Source: Halorubrum laminariae
GTDB taxonomy: Archaea > Halobacteriota > Halobacteria > Halobacteriales > Haloferacaceae
Length of the DNA: 64,000 bases
Direction of reading: 5' to 3'
Assembly (NCBI RefSeq): GCF_024494655.1
Contig: NZ_JANHDL010000013.1
Coordinates: 1-64,000 of the forward strand
In this document: positions 60,462 to 64,000 of the stretch, one piece after another
How positions within the stretch are numbered: the stretch's first letter is position 1
How the letters are laid out: every line of letters begins with the position of its first letter
Translations under genes and position numbers: made by a program
Notes under the pieces: model-generated
The model's input: only the letters and a program-made list of their open reading frames with translations
Told to the model about the DNA's origin: nothing
The model's database searches: none

Positions 60462-61346
60462 ATGACCGCCCTCCATTCCGCCGCGGGCGACCGCGGAGGG
60501 CTCGCGGTCGTGCTCGCCGCCAACCTCCTGCCGGTGGCCGGGGTCGTCTTCCTCGGCTGGCGCGCGGCCCAGATCCTCGTCGTCTACTGGATCGAAGTGG
60601 TCGTGATGGTCGCCGCGTACAGCGTCGCCGCGCTGTTCGCGGAGCGACCGATCGATCTCGACGACCGGGAGTTCTACATCGTCGGCTTCTCCGAGAGTTC
60701 CGAGCTCGACGCCGACCGCTGGAGCGACGACCCCGAGCCGGTCGGGATCGTCTCCCGCGTCCTCCCGGCGACGCTCGCGGCCCACGTCCCACCGATCTAC
60801 CGGCGCAACGTCCCAGTCGTCGTTCGGTCACTCGGGGTCGCCGGCTTCCTGGCGTTCGGCGCGCTGGTGCTCGCCGAGACGGTCGTCACCGATCCGGTCG
60901 CCGCGGCCGCGTCGCCGACGGTTCTGGCCGCGTCGCTCGCGGTCTGCGTCTCACAGGCGGCCGAGATTCGGCGAGAGTTCGCCGTCACGCCCCGTTACGA
61001 GGAGTGGTCGGCGTACATGATATTGGAGGCCGCCCAGCGCGTCGTCGTCTTCTACCTCTGTATCGGAATGGTGGCGGTGCCGATATCGTTCCTCGGGCTC
61101 GTCGTCGTCGCCGGCCTCTTCCGGTCACTCGCCGTCGACCCCGCCGCGCTCGGGCCGCTCGCGCCGGCCGAGGGGCTCGATCCGTTCGCGCTCGCGTACG
61201 TGGTCCCGTTCGCGCTCGCGAAGGCCGCGGCCGACCGATCGCGGCGGATCGCGTTCGACGAGGCCACCCCGAGCGGGCTCGCCGGCTGGTTCGCACCGGA
61301 GGACCCGCGGCCAGAGTGGCAGCGGGAGCGCGACCCAGCGCGGTGA
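60462..61346 (+). CDS. DUF6498-like integral membrane protein
   Basis: This 294-residue protein has about six transmembrane helices and a large hydrophilic loop between TM2 and TM3 (about residues 65-110, containing IVGFSESSELDADRWSDDPE). The closing segment (RSRRIAFDEATPSGLAGWFAP) is cytosolic. The layout resembles DUF6498 of haloarchaea and bacteria, with no known function. A GTG directly before the ATG (60459) is also possible. It is followed after 107 bp by rnp3. Confidence 0.75.
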   Translation: MTALHSAAGDRGGLAVVLAANLLPVAGVVFLGWRAAQILVVYWIEVVVMVAAYSVAALFAERPIDLDDREFYIVGFSESSELDADRWSDDPEPVGIVSRVLPATLAAHVPPIYRRNVPVVVRSLGVAGFLAFGALVLAETVVTDPVAAAASPTVLAASLAVCVSQAAEIRREFAVTPRYEEWSAYMILEAAQRVVVFYLCIGMVAVPISFLGLVVVAGLFRSLAVDPAALGPLAPAEGLDPFALAYVVPFALAKAAADRSRRIAFDEATPSGLAGWFAPEDPRPEWQRERDPAR

Positions 61347-61453
61347 GGCCGCGGATCGCCACCGGAGACGCGTCTCGATGGCAGTGGAAAGCGAACCGAC
61401 AACACCGCTCGGAAAGCGCAACGACGATACCGGCGGGGCCGAAAGGGACGGCC

Positions 61454-62212
61454 ATGTACGAGGCCGTCCACGCCCACCCCGACGGCGACGCGACCGTCGC
61501 GCGCCACGCCGCCACCGCCGCGCGGTACGGCTACGACGGGATCGTCGTCCGAACCCGGGAGGCGCTCGACGTGGCGACCGCGGCTGACGGCTTGTCGGCC
61601 TCGGCCGACGCCCCCGCCAGCGACCCGGTCGCGCTCGGCGAGGAGTACGGGATCGACGTCGTCGACGCGGTCGAGATCGACGCCGACGACCCCACGAGCG
61701 CGTCCGGGTCGGTCGGAAACTACCGGCCGGAGCGCACGGTCGTCTGCCTCGTCGGCGGCGACGACGCGCTGAATCGGTTCGCCGTCGAGGAACCCCGAGT
61801 CGACGTGCTCGTCCGGCCGATGGCGGGCTCGGGAGAGTTCAATCACGTGCTTGCGAAGGCCGCCCGCGACAACGGAGTCCACGTGGAGTTCGACCTCGGT
61901 CCGCTGTTCCGAGAGACCGGTGGCAAGCGCGTTCGCGCGCTCGCCGACCTCCGGAAGCTCCGAGAGATCGTGACCAACTACGACGCCCCACACGTCGTGA
62001 GCGCGAACGCCACCTCCCACCTCGAACTGCGGGCTCCGCGGGAGGTCGTCGCCGCCGCGGAGGCGGTCGGGTTCGACCCCGAGTGGGTCCGTGACGGGCT
62101 CGACGCGTGGGACGAGATCGCGGCCCGGACCCGGGAGCGTCGCTCCGAGGCCTTCATAGCGCCCGGGGTCCAACGTGGACGGTATGAGGAGGACGGAGTG
62201 AATCCCGAATGA
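61454..62212 (+). CDS. rnp3: RNase P protein component 3
   Basis: Rnp3 (Rpp30 homologue) is a TIM-barrel protein of archaeal RNase P. The 252-residue protein has YEAVHAHPDGDATVARHAAT, GIVVRTREAL, FDLGPLFRETGGKRVRALAD and VVSANATSHLELRAPREV, which match the family. It overlaps rnp2 by 4 bp (ATGA), forming the first pair of a known rnp3-rnp2-psmA gene string. Length agrees with family members (about 220-250). The start at 61454 is preferred as it gives the natural N-terminus. Confidence 0.88.
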   Translation: MYEAVHAHPDGDATVARHAATAARYGYDGIVVRTREALDVATAADGLSASADAPASDPVALGEEYGIDVVDAVEIDADDPTSASGSVGNYRPERTVVCLVGGDDALNRFAVEEPRVDVLVRPMAGSGEFNHVLAKAARDNGVHVEFDLGPLFRETGGKRVRALADLRKLREIVTNYDAPHVVSANATSHLELRAPREVVAAAEAVGFDPEWVRDGLDAWDEIAARTRERRSEAFIAPGVQRGRYEEDGVNPE

Positions 62213-62688
62213 AACACCTCCCGAAACACCTCAGGCCGCGGTGGCGGTACGTCGCCGTCGGTATCGAGGCGTGGCCGGACGGCGACATCGAGCGGCGGGC
62301 GTTCCAGCGCGCGCTGTGGTACGCCGCCGGCAACCTCGTCGGCGACGCCGGCAGCGCCGACGCTGACCTCTCGCTGCTCTCGTTCGCGTACGCGAACGGT
62401 CGCGGCGAGGCGGTCGTCCGCGTCCGACACGGTCACGTCGACGAGGCGCGGGCGTCGATTGCGTGCGTGAGCAAGGTCGACGGCGACCGGGTCGGAGTTC
62501 GCGTCCGCGGTATCTCGGGGACGGTACGTGCCTGTGAGGAAAGATATATGGGTCGCGCGGGCGGACCTTCGACACAGCGAGACGTCGCGTTCGAGGACGC
62601 CGAGCGAACCGCCGTCGTGCGCGGAGACGCGGTCGACGTGCGGACCGAATCGGGGTACGTCGGCGCGACGACGTTCGACACCGAGTGA
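62209..62688 (+). CDS. rnp2: RNase P protein component 2
   Basis: Rnp2 (Pop5 homologue) forms with Rnp3 the catalytic-activating pair of archaeal RNase P. The 159-residue protein shows KHLPKHLRPRWRYVAVGIEA and LLSFAYANGRGEAVVRVRHG, then RVRGISGTVRACEERYM, all typical of Pop5/Rpp14. The C-terminal 30-40 residues are variable. It overlaps rnp3 by 4 bp and ends 4 bp before psmA, so it is co-transcribed with both. Confidence 0.9.
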   Translation: MKHLPKHLRPRWRYVAVGIEAWPDGDIERRAFQRALWYAAGNLVGDAGSADADLSLLSFAYANGRGEAVVRVRHGHVDEARASIACVSKVDGDRVGVRVRGISGTVRACEERYMGRAGGPSTQRDVAFEDAERTAVVRGDAVDVRTESGYVGATTFDTE

Positions 62689-62692
62689 TATC

Positions 62693-63505
<813 letters not shown>

Positions 63506-63573
63506 CTCCGGTCGGCCGCACCTCGTCACCGCCGTTTTTGCTGGTTCTTCTATCGTCGCCGGTCGGGAGAGTT

Positions 63574-64000
63574 ATGCCACCGGAGACCGACCACCGAGGC
63601 GTGCAGAAGACGGCACTCATCACCGGCTGTTCATCGGGTATCGGCCGCGCCGCGGCGCACGCATTCGCCGACGAGGGGTGGACCGTGTACGCGACCGCGC
63701 GGAACCCGGCGGACATTCAGACGCTCGGCGAGGCGGGCTGTGAGATCGCGACCCTCGACGTGACTGACCAGTCCGATGTCGACCGCGTCGTCGACCGCGT
63801 CCTCGACGAGGCGGGGGCGATAGACGCGCTGGTCAACAACGCCGGCTACGGGCAGTTCGGACCGATCGAAGACGTGCCGACCGAGAAGGTCCACGAGCAG
63901 TTCGACGTGAACGTGTACGGTCCGCATCGACTTATCAGGGCCGTGTTGCCAAGCATGCGCCGCGAGCGCGACGGGACGATACTCACCGTCTCGTCGGTCG
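63574..64000 (+). CDS. Short-chain dehydrogenase/reductase, N-terminal part
   Basis: Only the first 142 codons are inside the window. The ATG at 63574 begins an SDR protein with the glycine-rich coenzyme motif KTALITGCSSGIGRAA (about residues 12-27) and the NNAGYG motif (about 88-93). Later sequence (VLPSMRRERDGTILTVSSV) leads towards the catalytic Ser/Tyr/Lys region, which is out of view. The oxidised substrate is unknown. It lies where SBDS/SDO1 often follows psmA in euryarchaea, so this slot has been changed here. Confidence 0.88.
   Translation, partial: MPPETDHRGVQKTALITGCSSGIGRAAAHAFADEGWTVYATARNPADIQTLGEAGCEIATLDVTDQSDVDRVVDRVLDEAGAIDALVNNAGYGQFGPIEDVPTEKVHEQFDVNVYGPHRLIRAVLPSMRRERDGTILTVSSV

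Overview
The window is a dense, GC-rich archaeal chromosome segment from a halophilic euryarchaeon, most likely Halorubrum or a close relative. The proteins are strongly acidic. Many genes start at a TATA-like box about 26-28 nt upstream, as expected of leaderless transcripts. The gene set is haloarchaeal: TbsP, GfcR, ThiR, Tsr3, RNase P proteins, the 20S proteasome alpha subunit, GlpABC/GlpK, MenA/MenC and a haloarchaeal-type GshA. Assignments rest on reading motifs and family resemblance; no database search was run.

Layout. 1-5 kb: the edge of an IS630-like gene, two unknown genes, methylglyoxal synthase, a 2-oxoacid dehydrogenase cluster (E1 alpha, E1 beta, stand-alone lipoyl protein) and a divergent HTH-CBS regulator. 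5-16 kb: two overlapping microproteins, a siroheme nitrite/sulfite reductase with a small partner, nuclease/SRAP genes, Rsm22, a prephenate-dehydrogenase-like gene, an MFS transporter, NAD synthetase and tRNA-Gly(CCC). 16-25 kb: peroxiredoxin, Tsr3, a TFS-like transcription factor, a cyclodeaminase-type dehydrogenase, GlyA, the sugar regulator TbsP, a monothiol glutaredoxin, and gdh-gfcR. 25-36 kb: mostly single housekeeping and small haloarchaeal genes (NRDE protein, DJ-1, Nth, DoxX, GshA, CoaD, Trm112-like, Rnp4). 36-49 kb: menA-menC, MetG, thiR-dcd, an unusual orphan E1 alpha-like gene, an FAD oxidoreductase, a CRTAC1-like beta-propeller and a DICT-domain protein. 49-57 kb: a glycerol module with glpABC facing glpK and a membrane-protein gene. 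57-64 kb: a Cdc6-like AAA protein, phosphoglycolate phosphatase, MOSC, DUF357, then rnp3-rnp2-psmA and the start of a short-chain dehydrogenase.

How the genes fit together. Central carbon metabolism dominates: glucose dehydrogenase with its neighbouring regulator GfcR, TbsP 2 kb away, the glycerol module, methylglyoxal synthase and two E1-type loci. RNase P is represented by three protein subunits in two places.

Most notable observations: (i) short ORFs placed exactly where leaderless transcripts should begin, each overlapping the start of a Shine-Dalgarno-led downstream gene (nadE and glpK), which suggests translational coupling; (ii) a perfect 19-bp palindrome over the E1 alpha start; (iii) a TFS paralogue lacking a zinc-finger cysteine and the acidic tip; (iv) an orphan E1 alpha with an altered thiamine-diphosphate motif; (v) duplicated tRNA 3'-end sequence. 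I did not see a clear, wholly new multi-gene system such as a defence island, CRISPR array or prophage.
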